From contig NZ_JADPFC010000007.1 of NCBI RefSeq assembly GCF_015668195.1, positions 18,296 through 82,295 on the forward strand: a stretch of 64,000 nt of DNA, read 5' to 3'. Position numbers and translations under genes: made by a program. The notes under the pieces were generated by a model, which was not told the DNA's origin, ran no database searches, and worked only from the letters and a program-made list of their open reading frames with translations. This stretch comes from Romboutsia_C sp015668195. Its GTDB lineage: Bacteria > Bacillota > Clostridia > Peptostreptococcales > Peptostreptococcaceae. Numbering within the stretch: the first letter of the stretch is position 1; every line of letters starts with the position of its first letter. This document shows, in pieces, positions 25,085 to 34,732 of the stretch.

Positions 25085-27475
25085 TTATCTTAAATTTATC
25101 TTTGCTATTTCTATAGATGATTTCGCATCTTTAGAATAATAGTCTGCCCCAATCTCTTTTGCGTACTCATTAGTAAGTACTGCACCACCAACAAATACTT
25201 TCGCATCTAGTCCTTCTTTTCTTATAGCTTCTATTGTTTCTTTCATACTTTTAACTGTAGTTGTCATTAAAGCACTTAATCCTATAAGTTTTATATTTCT
25301 ATTTTTAGCCTCTTTAACAATTACATCAATATCAACATCTTTCCCTAAATCTAGGACATCATACCCATAATTTTCAAGCATTATCTTTACAATATTTTTA
25401 CCTATATCGTGTATATCTCCTTTTACAGTTGCTACTATAATTTTTCCTTTTTGCTCTATACTTCCATTTTTATTTTGTAAACTTTCTTTTATAATATTTA
25501 GTGCTACCTTCACAGTTTCTGCTGATTGTATTAACTGTGGTAAGAAAATTTCACCATTTTCATATTTTTTACCTATTTTATCTAGTGTAGGTATTAGTAT
25601 TTCTTCTATTACTTCATTTTCTGATTGACTTTTTAAAATATTTGATATTACTTCTTTTATCTCTTCTTTAAGCCCTCTTTCTATTATTTGTTCTACTGAT
25701 AATTCTTCTTTGTTATTTTGTCTTGTATTTATATCTTTATTATTTACAACATTTGCATATTTACTTATGTAATTTATACAATTTTTATCTATATTTTTTA
25801 TTACTTTAAAAGAATTTATAACTTCCATCATGCTATATTCATTTGGGTTTATAATTGGTAAATCTAATCCATTCGCTAATGCCATAGTTAAGTAAGTACT
25901 ATTTAAAGCTTTCCTATTTGGTACGCCAAAAGATACATTTGATACTCCTAATATAGTTTTAACTCCTAATTCTTCTTTTATCATTTTTATACATTCTATA
26001 GTTGCCATAGCCTCTGATTGTTGTGCTGAAACTGTAAGTGATAAGCAATCTATAAATATATCTTCTTTATTTATTCCATAAGATGTCGCTTTGTCTACTA
26101 TTTTTTTAGCAATATTAAATCTTCCTTTTGCTGTTTTTGGTATTCCATTTTCGTCTAAAGTAAGTCCAACCACACATGCTCCGTATTTTTTTACTATTGG
26201 AAGTATTTTACTTAGGGATTCTTCTTTTCCATTCACAGAATTTACTATAGTTTTTCCGTTATAATATCTAAGACCTTGTTCTAAAGCATCTATATTTGAC
26301 GAATCCACTTGCAGAGGAGTGTCTGTAACAGATTGAATTTCTTTTATAACCATAGGCATAAATTTTTCTTCTTCTATATTAGGTATTCCTACATTTACAT
26401 TTAATATTTCAGCTCCACCATTTATCTGTTCTAAGCCTAAGTTTATAATATAATCAAAGTTTCTATTTTTGATTGCATCTTGAAGACTTTTTCTTCCTGT
26501 TGGGTTTAATCTTTCTCCCATGACAGTCGGTGCTTTTATTTCTACAACCTTTGATGGTGAGCATATAAAGCATTTATTTACTTTATCTACATTTACCTTT
26601 TTTAATTCATCTAAATTATTAGATATTTCTTTTATAAAAGATGGATCTGTTCCACAACATCCTCCTACTATTGAGGCACCTACTTTTATAAAATTTTTAA
26701 CACCTTTATAAAATTCCTCTGCATCTACATCATATGTAGCTTGTCCATCCACTATATTTGGTAGCCCTGCATTAGCTTGAACCACTACTGGTACCTTTGC
26801 CATCTTAGCTATTCTCTCTACTATTGGTAAAAGCTGCTTTGGCCCTAAAGAACAATTTACACCTACAGCATCTACTCCTAATCCTTCTATAGTTAAAACC
26901 ATACTTTCTGGAAGGCATCCAGTAAAACTCCTACCATTCTCATCAAAAGTCATAGTACAAAATACAGGTAAGTTAGTATTTTCCTTAGCTGCTAATACTG
27001 CTGCCTTAGCCTCATATAAATCCATCATAGTTTCTATTATTATTAAATCTGCACCAGACTTTTCACCTTGTACTGCCTGTCTTTTAAATATTTCATATGC
27101 CCTATCAAAACTTAGTGTCCCCATAGGCTCTAACATTTCTCCTATAGGTCCTATATCTAGTGCTACAAATTTATTATTAATATTTTGTGATTCATTAATA
27201 GCTTTTTTAGCGATTTTTACTGCATTATCTACTATTTTTTCTACAGTATACCCTAGTTTTTCTAGTTTTAGCTCATTAGCACCAAAAGTATTCGTAGTTA
27301 TTACGTTAGCCCCTGAATCTAAATATAATTTATGTATTTCTAAAAGTTTCTCTGGATTTTCAAATCCAAAGATTTCTGGATTTTCCCCTATTTTTAACCC
27401 TTTTTGTTGAAGCATTGTTCCCATAGCTCCATCAAATATTAATATATTATCTTTTATAAAATCTCTTACATTCAT
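25085..27475 (-). CDS. metH: Cobalamin-dependent methionine synthase (catalytic part, no activation domain)
   Basis: A 796-residue protein with the first three MetH modules. The homocysteine domain (1-300) has zinc ligands in GVNCSLGP and GGCCGTDP. The methyltetrahydrofolate-binding domain follows (about 315-570; VMGERLNPTGRKSL). The Cap/B12 domain (about 590-796) has the cobalamin His in GDIHDIGKNIVKIM. The usual C-terminal AdoMet activation domain is absent and is supplied by the next gene upstream (27447..28172), which overlaps this start by 29 bases. It makes methionine from homocysteine. The start at 27475 has GGGGAT upstream. Together with luxS it forms a methyl-cycle operon. Confidence 0.95.
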   Translation of the reverse strand: MNVRDFIKDNILIFDGAMGTMLQQKGLKIGENPEIFGFENPEKLLEIHKLYLDSGANVITTNTFGANELKLEKLGYTVEKIVDNAVKIAKKAINESQNINNKFVALDIGPIGEMLEPMGTLSFDRAYEIFKRQAVQGEKSGADLIIIETMMDLYEAKAAVLAAKENTNLPVFCTMTFDENGRSFTGCLPESMVLTIEGLGVDAVGVNCSLGPKQLLPIVERIAKMAKVPVVVQANAGLPNIVDGQATYDVDAEEFYKGVKNFIKVGASIVGGCCGTDPSFIKEISNNLDELKKVNVDKVNKCFICSPSKVVEIKAPTVMGERLNPTGRKSLQDAIKNRNFDYIINLGLEQINGGAEILNVNVGIPNIEEEKFMPMVIKEIQSVTDTPLQVDSSNIDALEQGLRYYNGKTIVNSVNGKEESLSKILPIVKKYGACVVGLTLDENGIPKTAKGRFNIAKKIVDKATSYGINKEDIFIDCLSLTVSAQQSEAMATIECIKMIKEELGVKTILGVSNVSFGVPNRKALNSTYLTMALANGLDLPIINPNEYSMMEVINSFKVIKNIDKNCINYISKYANVVNNKDINTRQNNKEELSVEQIIERGLKEEIKEVISNILKSQSENEVIEEILIPTLDKIGKKYENGEIFLPQLIQSAETVKVALNIIKESLQNKNGSIEQKGKIIVATVKGDIHDIGKNIVKIMLENYGYDVLDLGKDVDIDVIVKEAKNRNIKLIGLSALMTTTVKSMKETIEAIRKEGLDAKVFVGGAVLTNEYAKEIGADYYSKDAKSSIEIAKINLR

Positions 27476-28172
27476 CTCTGTTATCCCCTTTTTTATATTT
27501 ACAATTTTTATTATTTTGGCATTTTGAACATGATTTAAAGCTTTGAGTTGCTTTATCTTCTGATATTCCTATTATTGCTATAACAGATTTTCTTGGAATC
27601 ATTATTCCACTTTCAGTTATAGTCAAGCCGATTTCTTTTTGACAGTTTAATAGATTTATTATTTCTCTATTTTTTTCTATTGGTAAGTCCCCATATCCTG
27701 GGCTATATCTTGATGTTATGAATTTATTAGTATTAATTAATTTTTCTTGGATTTCCAATTGTAGTCTATCGCACAGTTCTTCTATAGCTGTGGTAGCACA
27801 AGCATCTAATATTATGCTTTTACTTAATTCATTATAAGAGCGCTTTTTTATTTCTTTTTCTATTTCTATTCCTAGTGTTGTAGCCATTATTATACATTCA
27901 CTACAACTATCTAATAAATTATACAAATCTCTACTTTTTAATGTTAAATTACTTCCCTTTATATATACCTTATCTCCATATGGTCTGTTATCTTCTCTTA
28001 ATATAGGATAAACCCTCAAAATATATCGAGGGTTTATCGTTGATTTAGTTATTTTTATGCATTCATCAATTATATTATGAAGATTTTCATTTATTTCTTG
28101 ACCTTTGTACTCTAGATATCTTAATACTTCATTTTTATCTATATCTATAGATTGTGAAAAGTCAATTCTCAT
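27447..28172 (-). CDS. Methionine synthase activation (reactivation) domain protein
   Basis: A 241-residue stand-alone version of the MetH C-terminal activation domain. Its core SRYSPGYGDLPIEKNREIIN has the RxSPGY signature that binds AdoMet for reductive remethylation of cob(II)alamin. A Cys-rich tail (SCSKCQNNKNCKYKKGDNRD) extends beyond the usual domain and could bind metal. It overlaps metH by 29 bases, so the two split halves are co-translated. The luxS stop lies 3 bases upstream of its start region, completing the luxS-activator-metH operon. Confidence 0.9.
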   Translation of the reverse strand: MRIDFSQSIDIDKNEVLRYLEYKGQEINENLHNIIDECIKITKSTINPRYILRVYPILREDNRPYGDKVYIKGSNLTLKSRDLYNLLDSCSECIIMATTLGIEIEKEIKKRSYNELSKSIILDACATTAIEELCDRLQLEIQEKLINTNKFITSRYSPGYGDLPIEKNREIINLLNCQKEIGLTITESGIMIPRKSVIAIIGISEDKATQSFKSCSKCQNNKNCKYKKGDNRDECKRFYKR

Positions 28173-28175
28173 TTA

Positions 28176-28631
28176 TTACTCTCCGTATATATTTAGTGAG
28201 AATCCTTTTTCTAAAGCTTCTCTAGCATATTCTTGTGCTCCAAATAGAGATAAATCTTTGTAATTTCCACACTCTACAGCAGTAGCTGCTGGTATTTCTT
28301 TAGCATCTAAGACCATTTTTAATGCTTTTTCTAATCCTTCTTTTATAACTGCTGGTTCTACATCTCCCCATACTATTAAGTAGAATCCTGTTCTACATCC
28401 CATTGGAGATAAGTCTATTATGTTATCTATTGTTTCTCTTAAATAAGTAGCTAATAAATGCTCTAAACCATGCATAGCAGCTGTTCCAAATGTTTCTGCG
28501 TTTGGTTGTAAGAATCTTATATCAAACTTACTTACCATATCTCCTTTTTCTCCATTTAATAAACAACACTTTCTAACATAAGGCGCTTTTACTTTTGTAT
28601 GATCTAATTTAAAACTTTCTACTTTTTGCAT
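28176..28631 (-). CDS. luxS: S-ribosylhomocysteine lyase
   Basis: A 151-residue LuxS. Metal ligands are His54 and His58 in MHGLEHLLA and Cys121 in AVECGNY. The N-terminal DHTKVKAPYVRKC is diagnostic. It cleaves S-ribosylhomocysteine to homocysteine and DPD, the precursor of AI-2; the homocysteine feeds the MetH encoded just downstream. The start has CGGAGGG upstream. It lies 126 bases after the histidine kinase gene, a gap with a plausible promoter (a TATAAT element near 28675). Confidence 0.98.
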   Translation of the reverse strand: MQKVESFKLDHTKVKAPYVRKCCLLNGEKGDMVSKFDIRFLQPNAETFGTAAMHGLEHLLATYLRETIDNIIDLSPMGCRTGFYLIVWGDVEPAVIKEGLEKALKMVLDAKEIPAATAVECGNYKDLSLFGAQEYAREALEKGFSLNIYGE

Positions 28632-28757
28632 ATTAATTCCCTCCGATACTTAAATTTTTTATATGATAATATTATACTTCATAATAAGGGTATATTATCA
28701 AGTTTTACATGATATTTTTATTTATTAACTTAATTTTTTATTAAATTTCTAAGTATT

Positions 28758-29873
28758 TTATATTAATTTAAACCTTACTTCAAAAATAGTTCTGCTACTA
28801 TTACTTTCAACTTTGATGTTTCCCCCATGTAACTCTACTATATTTTTAGCTATAGCTAGTCCTAGTCCTGATCCACCCTCATTTCTATTTCTAGATTTCT
28901 CTACTCTATAAAATCGTTCGAATATATGAGGTAAGTCTGAAGAAGGTATTTGTTCTCCATAATTTATAATTTGGACTATAGCCATATTGTCTTGCTTTCT
29001 TGTTACTACATCTATATATCCACCGTCTTTACCATATTTTATACCATTGCTTATTAAATTTTCAAATACCCTTACTAACTTGTTAGCATCTGCATTTATT
29101 ATTAGTTTATCTTCAGAAAAATCTGTTCTTCCTTTTATATCATTTTGCTTAAATTCATATTTAAACTGTTCCGTTATTTGTCCTAATAATTCTACTAAAT
29201 TTATATTGATTTTATCTAAGCTTATAGTATTATTTTGCATCTTTGTAAGTTCAAACAAATCATTTATAAGAATGCTCAAGCTTTTAGATTTTTCGTATGC
29301 AATCGTCGTATAGTATCTAAGTTCAACTTCATCTTTGTATCTATCATCTTCTATTAAACCTAAATATCCTATTATAGATGTTAAAGGTGTCCTTAAGTCA
29401 TGTGAGACATTTGTTATTAAATCTGTCTTAGTTTGTTGTGCTCTTCTCTCTTCTATTGTTATATTTCTCAACTGTGAAACTATACTATTAATATTACTTC
29501 CTAATTGTCCAACTTCATCTTTTGACACGACTTGTATAGTTTGATTTAAATCTCCATTGGCCATAATATTAGTTGTATTTATAATTTCACTTATACTATC
29601 AATCTTTTTTTTCATAAATATAATATATATAGGTATTGTTATTAGGAGAATTAGTATTATATAAATTAAATCTCCTATATAATTATTTTTTGCATATAAA
29701 AATTCGTTTACTACATTTATAATTACTTGTGGAATTTTTGCATAACTATTTATATACATATCTACTAATGTAAAATAAGTAACACCTACTATGCTACCAC
29801 CTATAACTAAACTAATTATAAAATATATTATAGGCTTAAAAGCATATTCAAATAAAATTTTTTTATTTTTCAA
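28758..29873 (-). CDS. Sensor histidine kinase (VanS-like)
   Basis: A 371-residue kinase. Two transmembrane helices (about 13-37 and 66-87) enclose a short extracellular loop. A HAMP segment (about 90-140) precedes the dimerisation domain with His158 in VSHDLRTPLTSIIGY. The ATPase has N, G1 and G2 boxes (NLISNGIKYG; GGSGLGLAIAKNIVELHGG). It overlaps its response regulator by 11 bases. With the VanY-like peptidase upstream it forms a VanRSY-like set that probably senses the cell wall or wall-active compounds. This is the last gene of the set before luxS. Confidence 0.93.
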   Translation of the reverse strand: MKNKKILFEYAFKPIIYFIISLVIGGSIVGVTYFTLVDMYINSYAKIPQVIINVVNEFLYAKNNYIGDLIYIILILLITIPIYIIFMKKKIDSISEIINTTNIMANGDLNQTIQVVSKDEVGQLGSNINSIVSQLRNITIEERRAQQTKTDLITNVSHDLRTPLTSIIGYLGLIEDDRYKDEVELRYYTTIAYEKSKSLSILINDLFELTKMQNNTISLDKININLVELLGQITEQFKYEFKQNDIKGRTDFSEDKLIINADANKLVRVFENLISNGIKYGKDGGYIDVVTRKQDNMAIVQIINYGEQIPSSDLPHIFERFYRVEKSRNRNEGGSGLGLAIAKNIVELHGGNIKVESNSSRTIFEVRFKLI

Positions 29874-30552
29874 CCTTATATCCTACCCCCCACACAGTGT
29901 GTATTATTTTATCATCTATATGATTTTCTATTTTTTCCCTTATCCTACTTATATGAACCATCACAGTGTTATTAGATTGGTAATATTGTTCTTTCCATAC
30001 CTTTTCAAAGATTTCTTCTGTACTAAAAACACGCCCTTTATTACTAGCTAATAGATATAAAATATCAAATTCTCTAGATGTTAAAGATATTTCACTTTCT
30101 CCAACAGTAACCTTATGTTTACTTTTATCTATATTTAAATTTTCTATTGTTATTATATCCTTATTGTTTTTTGATTTATTATTAAAATAATATGCTCTTC
30201 TAAGCAATGACTTCACTCTAACTGTGAGCTCTAATGGATTAAAGGGTTTTGTCATATAGTCATCTGCCCCTGTCATTATACCTTGAATTTTATCCATATC
30301 TTCAGATTTAGCACTTAGCATTAATATAGGAATATCTAATTTTTCTCTTATCTTTCTACAAACTTCTATTCCATCTATACCAGGCATCATTATATCTAGT
30401 ATCATTAATTGTATATCTTCTCTGTCTAATATATTTAAAGCTTCTATTCCATTTTCAGCTTTTATTACATCATATCCTTCATTTAATAGATATATTTCAA
30501 GAAGGTCTCTAATTTCCTTTTCATCATCTACAACAAGTACTTTATTTTTCAA
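29863..30552 (-). CDS. OmpR-family response regulator (VanR-like), TTG start
   Basis: A 229-residue regulator. The receiver domain has Asp9-Asp10 in VLVVDDEK, phosphoacceptor Asp53 in LMILDIMMPGID, and Lys in MTKPFNPLEL. The C-terminal winged helix (ISLTSREFDILYLLASNKGR ... NTVMVHISRIREKIE) is OmpR-type. The start is a TTG at 30552: two in-frame TGA stops lie immediately upstream and there is no ATG before the receiver core, so the TTG is forced. The ribosome site (GGGA) is weak, implying low translation. It overlaps the kinase gene by 11 bases. Confidence 0.93.
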   Translation of the reverse strand: MKNKVLVVDDEKEIRDLLEIYLLNEGYDVIKAENGIEALNILDREDIQLMILDIMMPGIDGIEVCRKIREKLDIPILMLSAKSEDMDKIQGIMTGADDYMTKPFNPLELTVRVKSLLRRAYYFNNKSKNNKDIITIENLNIDKSKHKVTVGESEISLTSREFDILYLLASNKGRVFSTEEIFEKVWKEQYYQSNNTVMVHISRIREKIENHIDDKIIHTVWGVGYKVEK

Positions 30553-30659
30553 ATTTCATCATTCCCATCCATATAATATGTTTTTGTGTAATATTTTTAC
30601 GTTATTAGTTAATGTTTCACATAAAACAATTATAATATACTTTTATTGATTTAATTTAA

Positions 30660-31340
30660 TTAATTTTTACTAGCTATATACTCTTCTAATGTAGAATCAT
30701 TTTCATATATTTTTTTAGCTATATCTTTTCCTACGTATCTTATATGCCATGGTTCATATGACTTACCTGTTATATCTTCTTTTCCTAATGGGTATCTTAT
30801 TATAAATCCAAATTCATGGGCATTTTCTGCTAACCATATAGCTTCCTTCGTACTACCTACAAACCATCTATCTTTATTAGTTACATCTATGCATAATCCA
30901 GTTTGATGTTCACTATGACCTGGCTTAGCCACATATTCATTAGCCTTTTTTAATCCATCTGAAATAACCTTTTTAGTGTATATTTCTTTTTGTGTTTCAT
31001 AAGATCTATACGCTGATGTGCCTAAAAAATCTATTCCTTCTTCTTTTGCTTCTTTAAATAATTTCTCTACTGCTTTTGAAGCTACCTCTTCCATTTGTTT
31101 TTCTTCATCTGTTGCATTATCAATAAAAGGAATATTTGGCACATCACTTTTATGTGGTTTATAATTTTCATCTAACTTATTATCATTGTTTACTAATAGC
31201 GTGTTTGTTATAATATTTGAGTTACTTTTATTTAGTATTTTTTCTTGTATTGATGTTTTTCCTGGCATTAATATTTTTACTAAAATAATTGTAACTGCTA
31301 CTATTATTATAATAGGTACTATAACCCTAAATTTTTTCAT
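30660..31340 (-). CDS. VanY-like D-Ala-D-Ala carboxypeptidase (M15B), membrane-anchored
   Basis: A 226-residue protein with an N-terminal membrane anchor (VPIIIIVAVTIILVKILM) and an extracellular M15 peptidase domain. The motifs are YRSYETQKEIY, the zinc site GHSEHQTGLCIDVT (His145, Asp152) and YEPWHIRYVG (Glu196, His199). Such enzymes trim the terminal D-Ala of wall precursors or peptidoglycan (VanY/LdcB/DacB type). The start has AAAGGAGAAG upstream. It leads the unit vanY-like, vanR-like, vanS-like. No D-Ala-D-Lac or D-Ala-D-Ser ligase is nearby, so this is not a full glycopeptide-resistance operon. Confidence 0.9.
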   Translation of the reverse strand: MKKFRVIVPIIIIVAVTIILVKILMPGKTSIQEKILNKSNSNIITNTLLVNNDNKLDENYKPHKSDVPNIPFIDNATDEEKQMEEVASKAVEKLFKEAKEEGIDFLGTSAYRSYETQKEIYTKKVISDGLKKANEYVAKPGHSEHQTGLCIDVTNKDRWFVGSTKEAIWLAENAHEFGFIIRYPLGKEDITGKSYEPWHIRYVGKDIAKKIYENDSTLEEYIASKN

Positions 31341-31491
31341 AATCTATCTTCTCCTTTTAACCTTAACTACTACATTTTGAATGTAATTGTAGTGAATTTT
31401 TATAGGTTTATTTTAAAAGATAGATTTTAAATAACTTATAAGTAATTCTTAAGAAATCTTAAGTTTATTAATTTTGATGGAGGACACAAAT

Positions 31492-32217
31492 ATGACTATG
31501 CAAAAACTTCTTAGTAAAGCTCGTCAAGCTATACAAGATTTTGATATGATACAAGACAACGATAAAATAGCAGTAGGACTTTCTGGAGGAAAAGATAGTT
31601 TAACATTACTTCACATACTGAAAAACTATCAAAGATTCTCACCTCAAAAGTTTGAATTGATTGCAATAACGCTAAATCCTGGTGGTGTAGACAATTCACC
31701 ATTATACAAACTTTGTGAAGATCTAGATGTAGAATTTCACGAAGTTCAAACTAATATAAAAGAAATTGTATTTGATATAAGAAAAGAGAAAAATCCATGT
31801 TCATTATGTGCTAATTTAAGACGTGGTGCATTAAATGGTACTGCTAAAGAATTAGGATGTACTAAAGTTGCACTTGGACATCATAAAGATGATGCAATAG
31901 AGACATTTTTAATGTCTATGCTATATGAAGGTAGAGTTAACTGTTTTTCTCCAAAGACGGTTATGGATAAACAAGAGTTAACAATTATAAGACCTATGAT
32001 TTATATAGAAGAGTATATGACAAAAAAGGCTACAAGAGAATATAACTATCCAGTTATAAAGAATCCTTGCCCTGCCGATGGTCATACTAATAGACAAAAC
32101 ATAAAAGAACTTGTCCAAAGATTAAATAAAGATATGCCAGGTTCAAAAAAGAATATATTTGGAGCTTTAAACAACCCTGAAAAATTATTTATATGGGATA
32201 AAGAAAAAATAAAATAG
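31492..32217 (+). CDS. TtcA-like tRNA thiolation ATPase (PP-loop)
   Basis: A 241-residue N-type PP-loop enzyme. The ATP pyrophosphatase motif is AVGLSGGKDSLTLLH. Cys residues in NPCSLCANLRRGAL and later in IKNPCPADGHTNRQ match the Fe-S/sulfur-transfer cysteines of TtcA-type tRNA 2-thiolases. ALGHHKDDAIETFLM is the HxxDD motif. It would insert sulfur into a tRNA base; the target (C32 or other) is unproven. I use the ATG at 31492 because GGAGG lies 11 bases before it; an in-frame TTG further upstream overlaps that site. It is divergent from vanY. Confidence 0.88.
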   Translation: MTMQKLLSKARQAIQDFDMIQDNDKIAVGLSGGKDSLTLLHILKNYQRFSPQKFELIAITLNPGGVDNSPLYKLCEDLDVEFHEVQTNIKEIVFDIRKEKNPCSLCANLRRGALNGTAKELGCTKVALGHHKDDAIETFLMSMLYEGRVNCFSPKTVMDKQELTIIRPMIYIEEYMTKKATREYNYPVIKNPCPADGHTNRQNIKELVQRLNKDMPGSKKNIFGALNNPEKLFIWDKEKIK

Positions 32218-32417
32218 ATATAAAAGCTTAAAAATATTATATATCTTAGATATCAATCTATGAATTAATGTAATATTATTTAATTCATAGAAAATATGTC
32301 AAAATGACGTAAATTTCATTTTGGCGTATTTTTTATTTATAATAATTGTAACACTACCTTATTGAAATTTTTATAATAACTGAATTGTATAATTGAATCA
32401 GACAAATATATAAATAA

Positions 32418-32466
32418 AAAATGAGTTGTTTTGAAAATTATTAAATCAACTTCAAAACAACTCATT
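32418..32466 (-). terminator. Terminator of the C39-type peptidase
   Basis: AAATGAGTTGTTTTGAA pairs with TTCAAAACAACTCATTT. A/T-rich flanks give U-rich ends on both strands. It lies about 25 bases after the peptidase stop. Confidence 0.75.
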
Positions 32467-32491
32467 TATATTTTATAAATTTTTATTAGTC

Positions 32492-33376
32492 TTAAGCCAC
32501 ACTAAACTTCCATAAATTCTTAGTTTCCTTCATGAAAATATCTATATCCCAAGTTTTATTACTTCTTTCTTTGCTATCAGGGTCATTCACTATTATATTA
32601 CCATCTTTATCTATGCCAGTTAAGACTATATAATGTCCTTTGGTTGTAAATGTTCCGGGACCCATAGCTGCTATTATTGGCTCTCCTTTTTTAAGAGTAG
32701 ATATAATTACTTCTTTACTTAAAGGTATTTCTTTACCCTTTAGTCCAAATTTACTTGCTCCATCAGTCATTAGACTCCACTTAGAACCTACGCCTTCTAC
32801 ATAGTATCCGTTGTTATAAGCAAAATCTGAAACTACCTTTGGATTTATACTTGTATTTCCTGTAAGACCTACCGCAACCATTGCTAAAGAAGTTGGTCCA
32901 CATCCATCAATTGCAATAAATTCTGAACCATATTTATCGTATCCCCATCTTTCATCCCATTGAAGGAAAAGTGGTATTTCACCTTTTTTGTAATCATCTT
33001 TTACAGATATTTTTTTATTCGTTTTTGATTCATTATAAATATAATCTGAAACAAAGTCTATAGCTTCAGGCTTTTTAGCTGCTAAATCTAATAACTCCTT
33101 AGGATACAAATCTATATTATTTAATATCTTTTTTGCTTTTGGGTATTCATTTGATTCTTCTACTAAACTAATTATAGTTGAATCTTTCGAGTTTAAAATT
33201 TCTTTAGATATTAATTCATTCTCTTTATTAGATATTAATTCATCCCTTGTATTTCCAGAGATTATATGTGTCCCTAATATAGCTACTAAACTTATACCTA
33301 ATATAGACGCTAAGCCTATAATATAATATTTAACATTCTTCTTCAGCACTCTTTTTTTATTAATTTTGCAAGTCAT
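32492..33376 (-). CDS. C39-like cysteine peptidase, membrane-anchored
   Basis: A 294-residue protein. A membrane segment (about 17-38) follows a basic N-terminus. Residues about 130-290 form a papain-like C39_2 domain with catalytic Cys159 in IDGCGPTSLAMVAVG, His248 in TKGHYIVLTGI and Asp265 in VNDPDS; the QWDERWGYDKYG segment before the Cys is typical. It should act outside the membrane on peptides or wall-linked proteins; there is no ABC transporter fused, so it is not a bacteriocin exporter. I choose ATG 33376 (GAGGAG 8 bases upstream) over a longer start at 33448 lacking a site. Confidence 0.85.
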   Translation of the reverse strand: MTCKINKKRVLKKNVKYYIIGLASILGISLVAILGTHIISGNTRDELISNKENELISKEILNSKDSTIISLVEESNEYPKAKKILNNIDLYPKELLDLAAKKPEAIDFVSDYIYNESKTNKKISVKDDYKKGEIPLFLQWDERWGYDKYGSEFIAIDGCGPTSLAMVAVGLTGNTSINPKVVSDFAYNNGYYVEGVGSKWSLMTDGASKFGLKGKEIPLSKEVIISTLKKGEPIIAAMGPGTFTTKGHYIVLTGIDKDGNIIVNDPDSKERSNKTWDIDIFMKETKNLWKFSVA

Positions 33377-33483
33377 TATGTCATTCTCCTCTTGATGAAT
33401 ACTAAAACACCTAGAAGCTACTTTATTTGGATTTATTATATACTTCATAGTTTACAAGTGTTTTATTTTTATTTAATCTTAAG

Positions 33484-33594
33484 TTATTCAGCTATTTCTC
33501 AATTGTAGTAAACCTTTTGAACATCATCATCTCCTAATATGTCAACTAGCTTATTCATGTTCTTTAATTGAGTTTTACAAGCTAATTCTGTAAT
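33484..33594 (-). pseudogene. Remnant of a YebC/PmpR-family regulator (C-terminus)
   Basis: The minus strand reads about 31 residues ending in MNKLVDILGDDDVQKVYYN, then a TGA in place of the Trp codon usual at that point, then EIAE and a stop. This is the C-terminal signature (DDVQxVYHN) of YebC-type transcriptional regulators. Nothing upstream continues the frame. It is a truncated, mutated 3' end. Confidence 0.75.
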
Positions 33595-34091
33595 AATTTA
33601 AAATATTAACTTAACAGTAGATGATATAAACTCATATCATTTAACTTAAGGTTCATCTCTTATTCTATATAACTAAATTACAACATATATCATAACCTAC
33701 ATTATCATATTCCACAAGACTGTAAGAAAGCTTACTATTTAGATTTAAAATATACTCGTTAACTGACTCGAATCAACAAAATGAGTGCCAAAAATGTATT
33801 TTGGCCATACTAACATAAAGCAGGTAACAGATCTAGAGGTAAATTATTACTTGGATGTGAAAATCTGAAGGAAATAAATAATATCGCGTATAAATAAAGT
33901 TCTATTCCTAAAAATCATAATTTACAAAACACCAAATAAGGTTATGAAAAAACCAACTAATTTTGAAAGAGCTTACTTCCATTTGCTTAGTGATTCATAG
34001 ATAATTTGCCTGATTTAAATTGACAATTCAGGATATAAAAAATTCTTTATCAGTTAATCTTATAATTTAAGAAAATATAATTTTTATAACA

Positions 34092-34120
34092 AAAAAGACT
34101 GTTTCCGTTACAGTCTTTTT
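34092..34120 (+). terminator. Orphan terminator hairpin
   Basis: AAAAAGACTGT pairs with ACAGTCTTTTT around a TTCCGTT loop; no intact gene precedes it. Confidence 0.65.
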
Positions 34121-34191
34121 AAAGGGCTATTAAAATTTTTATCAAATACTATTTAAGGGGGGTTAGTATTTTTATAGTTATAATTCTATAT

Positions 34192-34226
34192 TTAGGAGGA
34201 GCATTAAGTATAACTCCTCCTTTTAT
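34192..34226 (+). terminator. Orphan hairpin
   Basis: AGGAGGAG pairs with CTCCTCCT followed by T4. One arm also looks like a ribosome site. No gene is seen. Confidence 0.45.
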
Positions 34227-34441
34227 GTCAAGTTCTTAAATGTCAATTTTTTATGTCCGTTCCTAATGCATATATCATCTTATGTCATTTCTTGTTGCCT
34301 ATGTATACAATGTACTATATTTTTGTATAGCTGTCCATAATACAAAATATTTTTTATATAAAATTTGCCTTTTATAACAAATTTAGCTTTTTATATAAAT
34401 ATTATATAAATTTATATTTTAAAAATCCTTGTAATAAATAA

Positions 34442-34687
34442 GTTCATAGAAATGCATTTAATATAACCGCTATGAACTTTGATCCTGAAGAAATTGGGTC
34501 TGGGATTCAGAAACATATACCAGAATTTGAGCTTAGCTATAATGTAGACCCTATACGTCAATCTATTGCAGAATCTTGGCCTAATTCTATAGATTCATCT
34601 TGTGCAGTAGAAGAATAGGGATTTAAGTTCGAATATGATTTAAGTAAGATGACATCAGATATGATTAGTAAATTATCATCAAAATAG
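34442..34687 (+). pseudogene. Remnant of L-threonine 3-dehydrogenase (C-terminus)
   Basis: The plus strand reads VHRNAFNITAMNFDPEEIGS, then IQKHIPEFELSYNVDPIRQS, AESWPNSIDSSCAVEE, an in-frame TAG where Trp is expected, then GFKFEYDLSKMTSDMISKL and a stop. This is the C-terminal ~80 residues of the short-chain NAD-dependent L-threonine dehydrogenase/epimerase family (about 310-320 residues when whole). The N-terminal three quarters are missing. A strong terminator still follows at 34733..34795. Confidence 0.85.
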
Positions 34688-34732
34688 CATATAATACATT
34701 TATATAAAATATATGTAATTATTTATATTCTA

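Larger units (their letters stand above)
33595..34441. other. Decayed intergenic region
   Basis: About 850 bases without an intact gene. Short protein-like stretches broken by stops appear on the plus strand near 33781..33894 (HKAGNRSRGKLLLGCENLKE) and 33959..34000 (NFERAYFHLLSDS), too short to identify. Two orphan hairpins with T runs lie at 34092..34120 and 34192..34226. It reads as DNA that once carried genes. Confidence 0.5.

Noticed and set aside
28632..28757. A SAM riboswitch or T-box before luxS-metH
   Set aside because: The gap is only 126 bases and shows no S-box or T-box motif.
28758..31340. A glycopeptide resistance operon
   Set aside because: VanY, VanR and VanS-like proteins are present but no VanH, ligase or VanX genes.
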